DNA of 57,245 nt from Clostridia bacterium (GCA_017500845.1 JAFVXY010000005.1:1-57245), one strand, 5' to 3'; shown: positions 45,715-54,028, numbered from the stretch's first letter. The notes: generated by a model from the letters alone, not told the origin. Numbers and translations: made by a program.

Positions 45715-47346
45715 TTATGCAAAAATTTCGCTAAATTGTACGTTTATTTGATGTAATATTTTGTCGTTTTGCCTCGGAGTAAGATGCGAGCACGCATATA
45801 TCTTAATTAGAGGCTCGGTACCTGACGGACGAACGATTACGTTACCGCCCATAAAATCGTATCTTATCATATTAAGCTTAGGCAAGCCGTCCTTACCTAT
45901 AGCGTAATCGGTAACAAGCGTTACGTTTTTGCCTGCTATTTGGGTAAGCGGCTGATTTCTTAATAATTCCAGCAGCTCCTTCATTCTTGCTTCGCCAGCA
46001 CTGCCCTCAAACCTGTAAGAGAACTGCCTATGTGCGTAATAACCGTGCTTTTCGTAAAGCTCATTAAGTCTATCTCCAAGCGTTTTTTCCTCTTTTTTGA
46101 GATCTGCCGCTATTATTGCCATAAGCTTCGCGCCCACTACTGCGTCCTTATCACGAACGTGAGTACCGATCAGATACCCTTGACTTTCTTCAAAGCCAAG
46201 CAAGTATCTGTCTGCCTCGCCGCTATGGTCGAGGCTGTTGATAATTTCGCCGATGTACTTAAATCCCGTGGGGACAGCCCTTATCTCGGCGTTATGCTCA
46301 AAAGCAATCTTATCCACAAGATCGGTGCTTACGAGCGTACGCACGACAAGCGGTTTTTTGTTGCCGCCGTAATTGCGGAGAAGATAGTCGCACATAAGAA
46401 CACCCATCTCATTGCCGCTTAGAATAATCGGCTTGTCACCGTCCATGAACGCCACGCCTATACGGTCGGCGTCCGGATCGGTTGCAATAAGCAAATCCGC
46501 ATTTTCGGCTTTGAGAAGCTTAATACCGCTTTTTAATGCTTCCTTCTTTTCTGGATTTGGGGACTTGCAGGTAGGAAATTTTCCGTTAGGCTCGCTCTGC
46601 TTGTCAACGAGAATAACCTCGCTACCAAGCTCCCTTAGCATTTGCGGCACAAGCTTGTAGCCTGTTCCGCACAACGGCGTAAATACCACCTTAAGCTCCG
46701 CCCTCTTTTTCGCACAAACGGCATCAATTTCCGCCATATAATCGGATGTCACCTCGTCGGGAACAAAATTGACTGCCTCGCGCTTGAGATAATAGTCAAA
46801 GCTATGCGTCTTTACCCTAAAAGCATCCACCTGCGAGATATATTCGGCAATTTCCTTTGCCGCTTCCTCTCTTATTTGACAGCCGCTTTCGTCATAAACC
46901 TTATAGCCATTATACTCACTGGGATTATGGCTGGCCGTAATCATAATACCAATGTCGGTAGCAAGCCTTCGAACAGCGTACGATAGATACGGCGTGGGCA
47001 TAAGCGTAGGCGTAATATATGCAGTCATTCCGGCCGAGGTCATAACCGCCGCCGCTTCACGAGCAAACAGCTCGGAATTGATACGGCTGTCATAGCTGAT
47101 CACGACCTTATTGTAGCCGTGGTTTTGCATATAGATTGCAACGCCCTGCGTGATTTTGCGAACCGTATAAATGTTTATACGACCCGAACCGGCACCCATA
47201 ATCCCACGGATACCCGCAGTACCAAACTCTAATTCCTTGTAAAACGCCGAGTTAATTTGATCTTCATTCATTTCCAAAAGCTCACGTAATAGCTTTCGAT
47301 CCTTAACTCGTTTTTTCCATAGTTCGTGCTTTTCGGTATATCCCAT
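45715..47346 (-). CDS. Phosphoglucomutase/phosphomannomutase
   Basis: 543 aa, alpha-D-phosphohexomutase superfamily, long Firmicutes form. Phosphoserine loop ITASHNPSEYNG, metal loop ATDPDADRIG, sugar loop GFEESQGYL and phosphate-binding RPSGTEPLIK. It interconverts hexose 1- and 6-phosphates for cell-wall and glycogen precursors. The order pgm-dapF-pyrG-rsmF suggests one transcript. Confidence 0.92.
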   Translation of the reverse strand: MGYTEKHELWKKRVKDRKLLRELLEMNEDQINSAFYKELEFGTAGIRGIMGAGSGRINIYTVRKITQGVAIYMQNHGYNKVVISYDSRINSELFAREAAAVMTSAGMTAYITPTLMPTPYLSYAVRRLATDIGIMITASHNPSEYNGYKVYDESGCQIREEAAKEIAEYISQVDAFRVKTHSFDYYLKREAVNFVPDEVTSDYMAEIDAVCAKKRAELKVVFTPLCGTGYKLVPQMLRELGSEVILVDKQSEPNGKFPTCKSPNPEKKEALKSGIKLLKAENADLLIATDPDADRIGVAFMDGDKPIILSGNEMGVLMCDYLLRNYGGNKKPLVVRTLVSTDLVDKIAFEHNAEIRAVPTGFKYIGEIINSLDHSGEADRYLLGFEESQGYLIGTHVRDKDAVVGAKLMAIIAADLKKEEKTLGDRLNELYEKHGYYAHRQFSYRFEGSAGEARMKELLELLRNQPLTQIAGKNVTLVTDYAIGKDGLPKLNMIRYDFMGGNVIVRPSGTEPLIKIYACSHLTPRQNDKILHQINVQFSEIFA

Positions 47347-47374
47347 ATTTATGCCCTCACAAAATAAAAACTAC

Positions 47375-47420
47375 CATCAACAAACAAAATCACCGCGTAG
47401 GCGATGATTTGTTTATTTTT
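47375..47420. terminator. Hairpin between the CoA-transferase and phosphohexomutase genes
   Basis: AAACAAAATCACCGC, short loop, GGCGATGATTTGTTT, followed by TTTATTTTTTT on the plus strand. The better T-run is on the plus strand, so its strength for the minus-strand CoA-transferase transcript is unsure. Confidence 0.55.
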
Positions 47421-48728
47421 TTAGCCTTTGATAAGTCCGAGTTCTTTTGCTTTTTGGGTAAGCTCGTCACGGAACGACGGATGTGCAATAGAGATTATTG
47501 CCTTTGCTCTGTCTGCAACCGAAAGTCCGCGAAGATTAACTACGCCGTACTCCGTAACAAGGTAATGAAGGTCGTTACGCATAAGCGAAACGGTTGCGCC
47601 CGGCTTAAGCTGCGGAACGATACGGCTGATTTCCTTACGCTCGTCGCCGTTGCCGGTACGAACGTTTGCCGTCGAGTAAAGCGCGATGAACGCTCTGCCG
47701 CCCTTAGCCATCTGTGCGCCGATTGCGGTATCTGCCTGACCGCCCGTGCCGCTGTATTGCTTTTGTCCGATGCTCTCGCTGCAGCACTGACCGGTAAGGT
47801 CAACCTCGAGCGTGGTGTTTATGGACACCTGATTGTCGTTTTTAGCAAGAGTTTCGTAAGCGTTGCAATAGCTGCAATCCATAACGAGAACGTCAGGATT
47901 GTTGTTTACGTAGTTATAAACCTTGTCCGTACCCATAACGATGCTCGTTACGATTTTGCCGGGGTGCAAGGTCTTTTTGCTACCGTTGACTACACCCTTC
48001 ATCGCAAGCTCTGCAATTCCGTCGCCCAAAAGCTCGGTGTGAATGCCGAGGTCCTTTTTGGTTTCGAGGAACTGTACAACCGAGTTGGGTATAGCGCCGA
48101 TACCGATTTGAAGGTTATCGCCGTCCTTAATAAACTGCGAAATATATCCGCCGATGGTTCTATCCTTTTCGTTGATGGGAGCCGGCTTATCCTGAAGCAT
48201 CGGGAAATCAACGGGTACGAAATAGTCAATGTCAGTCTCGTCAACCACAGCGTCACCGTATGTAAACGGCATGTTGGGGTTTACTTCCATAATAACCGTC
48301 TTTGCGCGCTTCATAACCTCGCGGTCGTAGATATTGCTAAGACCAAGCGATACCTTGCCGTCCTTGTTGGGCGGGGTGCAGGTACCTACGAAGATATCGG
48401 GATCGCCGCCTGCGCAGATGGTGATAGCCGTCTTACGCAAATGAGTGGGAGCAAACGAAACGGTGTCGAGAAGCTCATATGCCTTACGCATAGGACCGGA
48501 GAAGAACAAGCTGTTGATTTTGATGTTATTGCCGTACTTTTTATCCTCAAGGAAGGGATATGATCTAAGTGTAAGGCACGTCCAAATACTGAGTCCGCGA
48601 TTGGTCTCCAAAATTTTGTGGAGGTTACCCATAAAAGCTTGGGGCTCTACAGTAGCATCGCCTACGGCGATTTTGTCATTGTCCTTTACGAGCGCAAGCG
48701 CTTCGTCGATTGTGATTGTTTTTGCCAT
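47421..48728 (-). CDS. CoA-transferase of the acetyl-CoA hydrolase/4-hydroxybutyrate CoA-transferase family
   Basis: 435 aa. Family motifs: QIGIGAIPNSV, GIHTELLGDG with the probable catalytic Glu near residue 232, EVDLTGQCCSES and GTGGQADTAIG. It moves CoA between acetate and an acid such as butyrate, propionate or 4-hydroxybutyrate, giving acid production. The family does not tell the acid. It stands alone with a strong promoter whose -35 lies in an inverted repeat. AGGAGAT precedes the ATG. Confidence 0.88.
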   Translation of the reverse strand: MAKTITIDEALALVKDNDKIAVGDATVEPQAFMGNLHKILETNRGLSIWTCLTLRSYPFLEDKKYGNNIKINSLFFSGPMRKAYELLDTVSFAPTHLRKTAITICAGGDPDIFVGTCTPPNKDGKVSLGLSNIYDREVMKRAKTVIMEVNPNMPFTYGDAVVDETDIDYFVPVDFPMLQDKPAPINEKDRTIGGYISQFIKDGDNLQIGIGAIPNSVVQFLETKKDLGIHTELLGDGIAELAMKGVVNGSKKTLHPGKIVTSIVMGTDKVYNYVNNNPDVLVMDCSYCNAYETLAKNDNQVSINTTLEVDLTGQCCSESIGQKQYSGTGGQADTAIGAQMAKGGRAFIALYSTANVRTGNGDERKEISRIVPQLKPGATVSLMRNDLHYLVTEYGVVNLRGLSVADRAKAIISIAHPSFRDELTQKAKELGLIKG

Positions 48729-48755
48729 AACTATCTCCTAAATTTAATCTTACTA

Positions 48756-48784
48756 ATTATAATAATATTGTGGCGAAAAGTCAA
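48756..48784 (-). promoter_or_regulatory. Sigma-A promoter of the CoA-transferase gene
   Basis: Minus strand TTGACT, 17-bp spacer, TATAAT. Confidence 0.82.
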
Positions 48785-48805
48785 ATTATTTTTGCGACTT
48801 TTCGC
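48773..48805 (-). repeat. 10-bp inverted repeat overlapping the CoA-transferase -35
   Basis: GCGAAAAGTC (48773-48782) and GACTTTTCGC (48796-48805), perfect. It lies after gatA, has no T-run on the minus strand and includes the TTGACT -35 box. It may be a weak gatA terminator or an operator. It closely resembles the terminator/promoter element before rplU. Confidence 0.6.
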
Positions 48806-48828
48806 AATGTAGACAAACTTAATTTTTA

Positions 48829-50127
48829 TTACTCAAACAGCTTACCTATCTCGAACAATACGTTTTCGGCATTCTTTTTGCCTACAAGCTGAACGCCTAT
48901 GGGCAATCCGCTTTCGCCCTTAACGCACGGAACGGAAAGCGCAGGCAAGCCTGCAATGCTGGGCGGCTGTGTGAAGATGTCCGAATAAACGATTTCCTTA
49001 TTATTGCGATCATCGGTGAACTTAAACGCTACGCTGGGCGCGGACGGCGAAACGATAATGTCGCACAAGTTAAACGCCTTAGCAAATTCGCTGATTATCT
49101 TATTTTTTACACGCTTAGCTCGCTCTGCAATTTCGGGATGGGCAAGCACGTATTCACCTATCAAAATGCGCTTTTTAACCTCTATGCCAAGCTTGTCGGT
49201 ACGCTCCTGCGCCGTGCCGATATTTCTAAGATTGTTTGCGGACTGAGTATTTCCCAGTGCTCTGTATGTAGCAAATGCGGCGTCCGCGCTGGGCAAGCTT
49301 ACCTCTACGAACCTGCATCCGATACTGCTGAGCACCTCTTTGGCACGCTGAATAACTCTTTTTGTATCCTCGGTATACCAATGCTCGAACTCACGTACAA
49401 GGCCAACGGTAAGACCCTTTACCTCAGCCTTTTCCATCGCCTTGCCGCTAAGCACCTCGAACATAAGTCTATTTTCGTCCACGGTTTTGGTGATGGGTCC
49501 GATCTGGTCCATATCCTGCGAAAGTGCGTACATTCCGCTTCCGTCAATACTGCCAAGAGTAGGCTTTAGACCAACCACTCCGCAATACGATGCGGGCTGA
49601 CGAATACTTCCGCCCGTATCCGAGCCAAGTGCCGCCATGCACAGTCCGGAAGCGACTGCCGCTGCCGAGCCACCGCTGCTACCCCCGGGCACGCGAGTGC
49701 GGTCGAGAGGATTAAGCACGTTGCCGTAAGCAGACGTTGCGTTTGACGAGCCCATTGCAAACTCGTCCATATTGGTCTTGCCCACGATAACAGCGCCCGC
49801 CGCTTTAAGCCTTTTTACAACCTCGCAGTCCTCGGTATCCTTATCCGTAAGAATTGCCGAGCCGCAGGTGGTAACGCTGCCTATATATCTCATATTATCC
49901 TTTATTGCAACGACTGCGCCAAGAAGCTTACCGTCAAAGCCCGAGCGAGCCTTGTCGTCAATGTCCCTTGCCTGTGCCATAGCGTCAAGCACGGAAATAA
50001 AGCAATTGTCGCCACTTGCATTTATTCTGCCCAAATATTCGGAGGCAATCTGCTCTGCCGAGCGAGCTCCGCTTTTTACCAGTTCCCTTGTCAGCTCAAG
50101 AGAATTATTATTGTCGCCGTTATTCAT
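48829..50127 (-). CDS. gatA: Asp/Glu-tRNA amidotransferase subunit A
   Basis: 432 aa amidase. Ser-cisSer-Lys triad visible in VAIKDN, GGSSGGSAAAV and SDTGGSIRQPAS. It makes ammonia for conversion of Glu-tRNA-Gln or Asp-tRNA-Asn. ATG 50127 has GGAG 8 bases upstream and overlaps the gatC stop in ATGAATAA. gatB is not in the window. Confidence 0.93.
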   Translation of the reverse strand: MNNGDNNNSLELTRELVKSGARSAEQIASEYLGRINASGDNCFISVLDAMAQARDIDDKARSGFDGKLLGAVVAIKDNMRYIGSVTTCGSAILTDKDTEDCEVVKRLKAAGAVIVGKTNMDEFAMGSSNATSAYGNVLNPLDRTRVPGGSSGGSAAAVASGLCMAALGSDTGGSIRQPASYCGVVGLKPTLGSIDGSGMYALSQDMDQIGPITKTVDENRLMFEVLSGKAMEKAEVKGLTVGLVREFEHWYTEDTKRVIQRAKEVLSSIGCRFVEVSLPSADAAFATYRALGNTQSANNLRNIGTAQERTDKLGIEVKKRILIGEYVLAHPEIAERAKRVKNKIISEFAKAFNLCDIIVSPSAPSVAFKFTDDRNNKEIVYSDIFTQPPSIAGLPALSVPCVKGESGLPIGVQLVGKKNAENVLFEIGKLFE

Positions 50128-50260
50128 TTGATTCTCCATCGTAAAGCTTAAGCGTTTCGAGCGAAGCAATCGCTTGCGCAGTAATAGCAAACAACTCGTC
50201 GTTGTCTGCATCGTTAAGATTTGCCTTGATTATTAAACTTTCAAATTCTTGTCTTGTCAT
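50120..50260 (-). CDS. gatC: GatC-like subunit, very short
   Basis: 46 aa; normal GatC is about 95. The sequence (MTRQEFESLIIKANLN, then ITAQAIASLETLKLY) keeps only the first helices and ends where the region linking GatA and GatB would follow. Called from position, helical pattern and coupling to gatA. ATG 50260 has no SD; a consensus promoter ends 7 bases before it, so the mRNA is predicted leaderless. Confidence 0.6.
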   Translation of the reverse strand: MTRQEFESLIIKANLNDADNDELFAITAQAIASLETLKLYDGESNE

Positions 50261-50267
50261 AAGCATA

Positions 50268-50296
50268 ATTATACAACTTAATAAGTTTGTAGTCAA
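50268..50296 (-). promoter_or_regulatory. Promoter giving a leaderless gatC-gatA mRNA
   Basis: Minus strand TTGACT, 17-bp spacer, TATAAT, 7 bases, ATG. Confidence 0.8.
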
Positions 50297-50311
50297 CGAA
50301 TTTATGCCCCC

Positions 50312-50340
50312 TTGACACAAATAAAAATCTGGTGTATAAT
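50312..50340 (+). promoter_or_regulatory. Promoter giving a leaderless lgt-like mRNA
   Basis: TTGACA, 17-bp spacer, TATAAT, 6 bases (ATTTGC), ATG. Back to back with the gatC promoter, -35 boxes 15 bp apart. Confidence 0.82.
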
Positions 50341-50346
50341 ATTTGC

Positions 50347-51108
50347 ATGCATCCGTATCTATTTGGAATCGAGGCTCTGCCCTCTTATATTGTATTTATC
50401 TTTATCGGCATCGTTGCCGCTTTTATCTGTTATCGTTTTTTGGCGGACAAGGTCACGCTGGATCAAAAGAGCTTTGTCTTTTTTGGCGTTGCGGCGATTG
50501 TCGCAACCGCGATAGGCTTCGTCTTTGCGTGGCTGTTCCAAATGCTGTATAACTTTATCGAAAGCGGCGAAATCGGTAGCGGCATAACCTTTATGGGTGG
50601 ACTGCTTGGCGGCATAGCTATATTCTTTACCACGTATTTTTTGTTTGGCAAAAAACACAAAGAACAGCTACCAAAATTTGTGAGCGTTGCTACGCCGTGT
50701 ATCGTGCTTGCTCACGGCATAGGCAGAGTGGGTTGCTTTTTGGCAGGCTGCTGTTACGGCAAAACAACAAGCTCATTTATCGGCGTTAGGTTTGTAGAAA
50801 GCATTAAAAGCAGCGGCGAATATATCATGGGTGACCCGAGAATTCCCACACAGCTAATTGAGGCTATATTCTTATTTGCGCTTTTTGCGGCTCTTTTGCT
50901 TATAATCTTTAAGCTAAAAAAGCCTCAACTTTCAATTTTAATTTATCTTTACTCATATTCGATTTTTCGATTTGTGCTTGAATTTTTGCGTGACGACCCT
51001 CGCGGTGCCTTGGTTTTGGGGCTTTCGCCCAGCCAGGCTTTGTGTATCCTTATGCTGATTGCCGCAGTCCTTACGCACGTAATATCAGTACGAAAAAAAC
51101 AAGGCTAA
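50347..51108 (+). CDS. Second Lgt-family prolipoprotein diacylglyceryl transferase-like protein
   Basis: 253 aa, multi-pass. The Lgt region is HGIGRVGCFLAGCCYG, differing from the classical GNFxNxE form in the window's other Lgt; YSIFRFVLEFLRDDPRG near the C-terminus is also Lgt-like. This variant, with CFxAGCCYG, is common among Lgt paralogues in Clostridia, and its substrate may differ. ATG 50347 is chosen because a perfect promoter ends 6 bases before it and the earlier in-frame start lies in the -10 box. Confidence 0.8.
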   Translation: MHPYLFGIEALPSYIVFIFIGIVAAFICYRFLADKVTLDQKSFVFFGVAAIVATAIGFVFAWLFQMLYNFIESGEIGSGITFMGGLLGGIAIFFTTYFLFGKKHKEQLPKFVSVATPCIVLAHGIGRVGCFLAGCCYGKTTSSFIGVRFVESIKSSGEYIMGDPRIPTQLIEAIFLFALFAALLLIIFKLKKPQLSILIYLYSYSIFRFVLEFLRDDPRGALVLGLSPSQALCILMLIAAVLTHVISVRKKQG

Positions 51109-51123
51109 TTACCTTTTGCAACA

Positions 51124-51142
51124 AAAAAACGGAGATACGTAT
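51124..51142. repeat. Left copy of a 19-bp direct repeat flanking the lipoprotein/XRE pair
   Basis: AAAAAACGGAGATACGTAT, identical to 52145-52163. Here it is the left half of a hairpin (CGGAGA / TCTCCG) without a T-run. Confidence 0.7.
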
Positions 51143-51202
51143 ACGTGTTCTCCGGTAAGGATAACACGCATAAAGCATGTAACGATATAGCACCAAACAA
51201 AA

Positions 51203-51251
51203 AAAGAGAGAACATCAGGCATCTAAAATGAGCCTTTTGTTCTCTTTTTTA
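51203..51251. terminator. Terminator between the lgt-like gene and the lipoprotein gene
   Basis: AGAGAACA with TGTTCTCT, plus an inner AGGC/GCCT stem, A-run before and TTTTTT after. It probably serves both convergent genes. Confidence 0.75.
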
Positions 51252-51295
51252 TATGTTATAATAGCTTGTACTTAAACCATTTGTAGCCAAACGAA

Positions 51296-51823
51296 CTATT
51301 TTGCTTTATTAGCTTCTAACATTAGATTTTTAGATTTCTCTATCGCTTTATCCGTTCCTAACCATACGACCTTCCCTTTTCTTCCAAAATTAACCTCTTC
51401 TTTTGCTTCCTCAAGCTCTGCGTATAACTCCTTGAGATCATCTTCATATCTGTCAATTTCTAAACTGCTGAGATCCATATCAAACTTTTCGAGAATACAT
51501 TCTATCTGCTTAATTTGAAGCTCTAATGCTTCAATTTCAGCATCATACTTCTGCTGTAGTATCTTAAAAATAAGCTTTGCGTATTTTGTATTTTCGTATT
51601 TGATTATGTAAATAAAATCATCTCCATCTTCGCTATACGCCATAAGCTTCTCTGCTTCGCCAATATCAAGCTCTTCTTTATCATCCAATATTTCAACCTC
51701 ATAGTCAGCTTCTTCTAAGCTTTTCTTGGCAACGTCAAAGTCCAATTCGGGCTTTGCTGAACACGCCGAAAATACGAATATCATCGGCACAATCATAAGT
51801 ATTGCTAAAATTTTTGTTTTCAT
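51296..51823 (-). CDS. Predicted lipoprotein of unknown function
   Basis: 175 aa. Signal peptide with lipobox IFVFSACSA (Cys near residue 21), then a mixed domain with many Asp/Glu and a coiled coil over about 90-150. Probably anchored on the outer face of the membrane. ATG 51823 follows AAAGGAA. Divergent from the XRE regulator, with an inverted repeat between. No family recognised. Confidence 0.75.
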   Translation of the reverse strand: MKTKILAILMIVPMIFVFSACSAKPELDFDVAKKSLEEADYEVEILDDKEELDIGEAEKLMAYSEDGDDFIYIIKYENTKYAKLIFKILQQKYDAEIEALELQIKQIECILEKFDMDLSSLEIDRYEDDLKELYAELEEAKEEVNFGRKGKVVWLGTDKAIEKSKNLMLEANKAK

Positions 51824-51829
51824 ATTATT

Positions 51830-51916
51830 TTTCCTTTGCAAATAGGTTATACCAAATTGGGATATTTTGATTATATCACAATGTTATAATCATGTCAAGA
51901 GAATTTGCAAAGGAAA
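51830..51916. repeat. Symmetric divergent region: two nested inverted repeats
   Basis: TTTCCTTTGCAAAT (51830-51843) and ATTTGCAAAGGAAA (51903-51916) are perfect 14-bp inverted copies that include both ribosome binding sites. Inside, GATTATA (51869-51875) and TATAATC (51885-51891) form a 7-bp repeat with 9-bp spacer that covers both -10 boxes and is a candidate operator. Confidence 0.65.
51870..51898 (-). promoter_or_regulatory. Sigma-A promoter of the lipoprotein gene
   Basis: Minus strand TTGACA, 17-bp spacer, TATAAT. On the plus strand a TATAAT at 51885-51890 may drive the XRE gene with a weak -35. Confidence 0.8.
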
Positions 51917-51920
51917 CAAA

Positions 51921-52124
51921 ATGACTTTTAGACTCAAAGAATTACGGAAAAAAAGAAATATATCGCAGTTAAAGCTTGCTTTAGACCTAAATATGAATCA
52001 AAACACCATTAGCAGATATGAGAATATGGAGCGCCAAGCAGATTATGAAACGCTTGTTAAGTTTGCAGAATACTTTGGAGTCACTATCGATTATTTGCTT
52101 GGACGAGAAGACGATAAGGAATAA
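51921..52124 (+). CDS. XRE-family HTH regulator
   Basis: 67 aa, little more than one Cro/CI helix-turn-helix: LKELRKKRNISQLKLALDL and NQNTISRYENMERQ. A short tail ends YLLGREDDKE. ATG 51921 follows AAAGGAAA. It probably controls itself and the divergent lipoprotein gene through the inverted repeat between them. Confidence 0.88.
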   Translation: MTFRLKELRKKRNISQLKLALDLNMNQNTISRYENMERQADYETLVKFAEYFGVTIDYLLGREDDKE

Positions 52125-52144
52125 AACACATGTTGCATTTATAT

Positions 52145-52178
52145 AAAAAACGGAGATACGTATCTCCGTTTTTTTTGT
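52145..52178 (+). terminator. Terminator after the XRE gene; right copy of the 19-bp repeat
   Basis: AAAAAACGGAGATACGTATCTCCGTTTTTTTT is built on a perfect palindrome CGGAGATACGTATCTCCG. Works for the XRE gene and the convergent mtnN. Confidence 0.9.
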
Positions 52179-52185
52179 TGCGATT

Positions 52186-52824
52186 TTAGTTATTTAAATA
52201 ATTAAGTACTGCATCAATTCCTTTTTTTGCCGCGAGTTCCTTAAAGTTTACGTATTCGCCTATGTCGCCGCCATCGCTTACTACTCTTAAGATGGCGAAT
52301 TTTACGTTTGCCTTAGTGCAAATTTGAGCCACCGCACCCGACTCCATATCGAAGCCGATTGCGCCAAAATGAGTGGTTAGAAAATCTACTGTCGCCTTGT
52401 CCGATACAAACCTATCACCCGAGGCAATTACGCCACGAGCATCACAGGCAATACCGTCCGAAATATCACTTGTCTTTATGTACGGACTGTCAAAGCCGTC
52501 AAGCTTACCAAGCTCGTCACCAATAGCAGTGGTGTCAAAGTCGTACTGCACCACGCTTGTTGCCACTATCGTCTTACCCGTACCAATACTGCCACCGCAC
52601 ACGCCAAGGTTGATAAGCTCGCTAACACCAAAATTACTTATGAGCAATGCCGTAACGGCGGCGGCATTTGCTTTACCTATGCCGCAAAGCGCCACAACAA
52701 GCTTTTTGCCAAAAATCTCGCCTTTTGTAAATTCGTAGCCGATGATATTTACCTTTTCTTTATTTTCCATAAGCGCAATGAGTCCGCTTAGCTCTACTTC
52801 CATCGCGCAAATTACACCCAACAT
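52186..52824 (-). CDS. mtnN: 5'-methylthioadenosine/S-adenosylhomocysteine nucleosidase
   Basis: 212 aa. Family motifs: GVICAMEVE at the start, ALCGIGKANAA, NLGVCGGS, GFDMESGAVAQ and the catalytic Asp in RVVSDGGD. It splits MTA and SAH to adenine and the thiosugar. AAAAGGAG precedes the ATG. Last gene of recX-P1 peptidase-acpS/nnrD-mtnN. Confidence 0.9.
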   Translation of the reverse strand: MLGVICAMEVELSGLIALMENKEKVNIIGYEFTKGEIFGKKLVVALCGIGKANAAAVTALLISNFGVSELINLGVCGGSIGTGKTIVATSVVQYDFDTTAIGDELGKLDGFDSPYIKTSDISDGIACDARGVIASGDRFVSDKATVDFLTTHFGAIGFDMESGAVAQICTKANVKFAILRVVSDGGDIGEYVNFKELAAKKGIDAVLNYLNN

Positions 52825-52849
52825 TTTTATTTTCTCCTTTTGTTTTCCT

Positions 52850-54028
52850 TTATAGACAAGCTATTATGTCCGAAGCCGTAACAGCATTTTCGCCCTTAAT
52901 TGCCGCCGCCTTTTCGCCACATCTACCAAAGTGATGGCAAGCAAGTGCTGTTGCTTGTAATGGGGTGGTACGGCAAAGATATGCGCCGATAATTCCGGCA
53001 AGAGCATCACCGCTTCCGCCCTTTGCCATAGCCGCGCAACCCGAGGTAACGTTATAATCGGTTATACCGTCACTAATAATTGTATACGCGCTTTTGCATG
53101 CGATAACGGCACCGATTTTTGACGCGCTTTCGCTTACGCTATCCGTACCCAACGCCTTTTGAATCCGTTGATACTCGCCAACGTGCGGAGTAAGCACAAG
53201 CGTGCATCTTTTGCTTTGCTCACACAAAGCCTGCGAACCCACAAGGGCGTTTATACCGTCTGCATCGCATACGAGCATTCCGTTATAGTTAGTAAAAATC
53301 CACTCTAAAATGGCGGGCAAGCTCGGGTTTGCTCCCATTCCCATTCCTATAACGATTACATCTGCTTTTGTTGCAATTTCGCTTAACGCTTCTTCATTAA
53401 AGCATATCATTCCACTTTCGTCCGGTAGTCCCTTTAGCATAATTTCCTTCACTCTCGGGCGATAAGCGTCCAGCATTGACTGCGCCACACACAGCGTAGT
53501 CAGCCCCGCACCTGCACGCACCGCCGCCTCTGCGGTAATGAGTGGCGCACCTACCATAAAGCCGTTGCCACCTATGACAAAAACTCTCCCGTAGTCGCCT
53601 TTATGCGTAAATCTTAATCTTGGCAAAAGCTCGAGATCACCGTCCGTTACCGTAACGCCCGGCATAATAGGCTTAATTTCAGAAAAAGCGTAAGATGCCA
53701 CGGCAAAAGCGTAATCACGCTCATGCGAAAGACTGACGTAAACCTTGCCATCAAAAAGCTTTTGTGCGTTGCCGTGCAAAACCACCTCGGGAGCCCCCAT
53801 GTCGTTATGCACTACCTCTATATCGGTTAGCGCAAAGCCTCGTATTCCCTTGCCGCCAAGCTTAGCTACCGCTTCCTTGGCTGCATACATAGCGGCGTAG
53901 CTTTGATACGGATTGCACTGTTTTTCTGCATACGCTTGCTCGTTTTTTGTAAAAACTCGCATTTTGAAACGCCCCAATTCAAGCGCACTTTTTATGCGCC
54001 TTATGTCAACTACGTCTGCACCTATCAT
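52850..54028 (-). CDS. acpS: Fused holo-ACP synthase and ADP-dependent NAD(P)H-hydrate dehydratase
   Basis: 392 aa. Residues 1-115 are AcpS: IGADVVDIRRI with the metal Asp and AAKEAVAKLGGKGI with the catalytic Glu/Lys. Residues about 125-392 are the NnrD/CARKD kinase-like domain: FVIGGNGFMVGAP and AKGGSGDALAGIIGA. AcpS loads phosphopantetheine on acyl carrier protein; NnrD repairs hydrated NAD(P)H. The epimerase part (NnrE) is missing. ATG 54028 overlaps the previous stop by 4 bp. Confidence 0.9.
   Translation of the reverse strand: MIGADVVDIRRIKSALELGRFKMRVFTKNEQAYAEKQCNPYQSYAAMYAAKEAVAKLGGKGIRGFALTDIEVVHNDMGAPEVVLHGNAQKLFDGKVYVSLSHERDYAFAVASYAFSEIKPIMPGVTVTDGDLELLPRLRFTHKGDYGRVFVIGGNGFMVGAPLITAEAAVRAGAGLTTLCVAQSMLDAYRPRVKEIMLKGLPDESGMICFNEEALSEIATKADVIVIGMGMGANPSLPAILEWIFTNYNGMLVCDADGINALVGSQALCEQSKRCTLVLTPHVGEYQRIQKALGTDSVSESASKIGAVIACKSAYTIISDGITDYNVTSGCAAMAKGGSGDALAGIIGAYLCRTTPLQATALACHHFGRCGEKAAAIKGENAVTASDIIACL

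Noticed and set aside
48773-48805. Rex operator before the CoA-transferase gene
   Set aside because: Rex sites are TTGTGAA-N6-TTCACAA. The inner palindrome here is TTGCGA-N4-TCGCAA, with different spacing and bases, so a Rex call is not supported.
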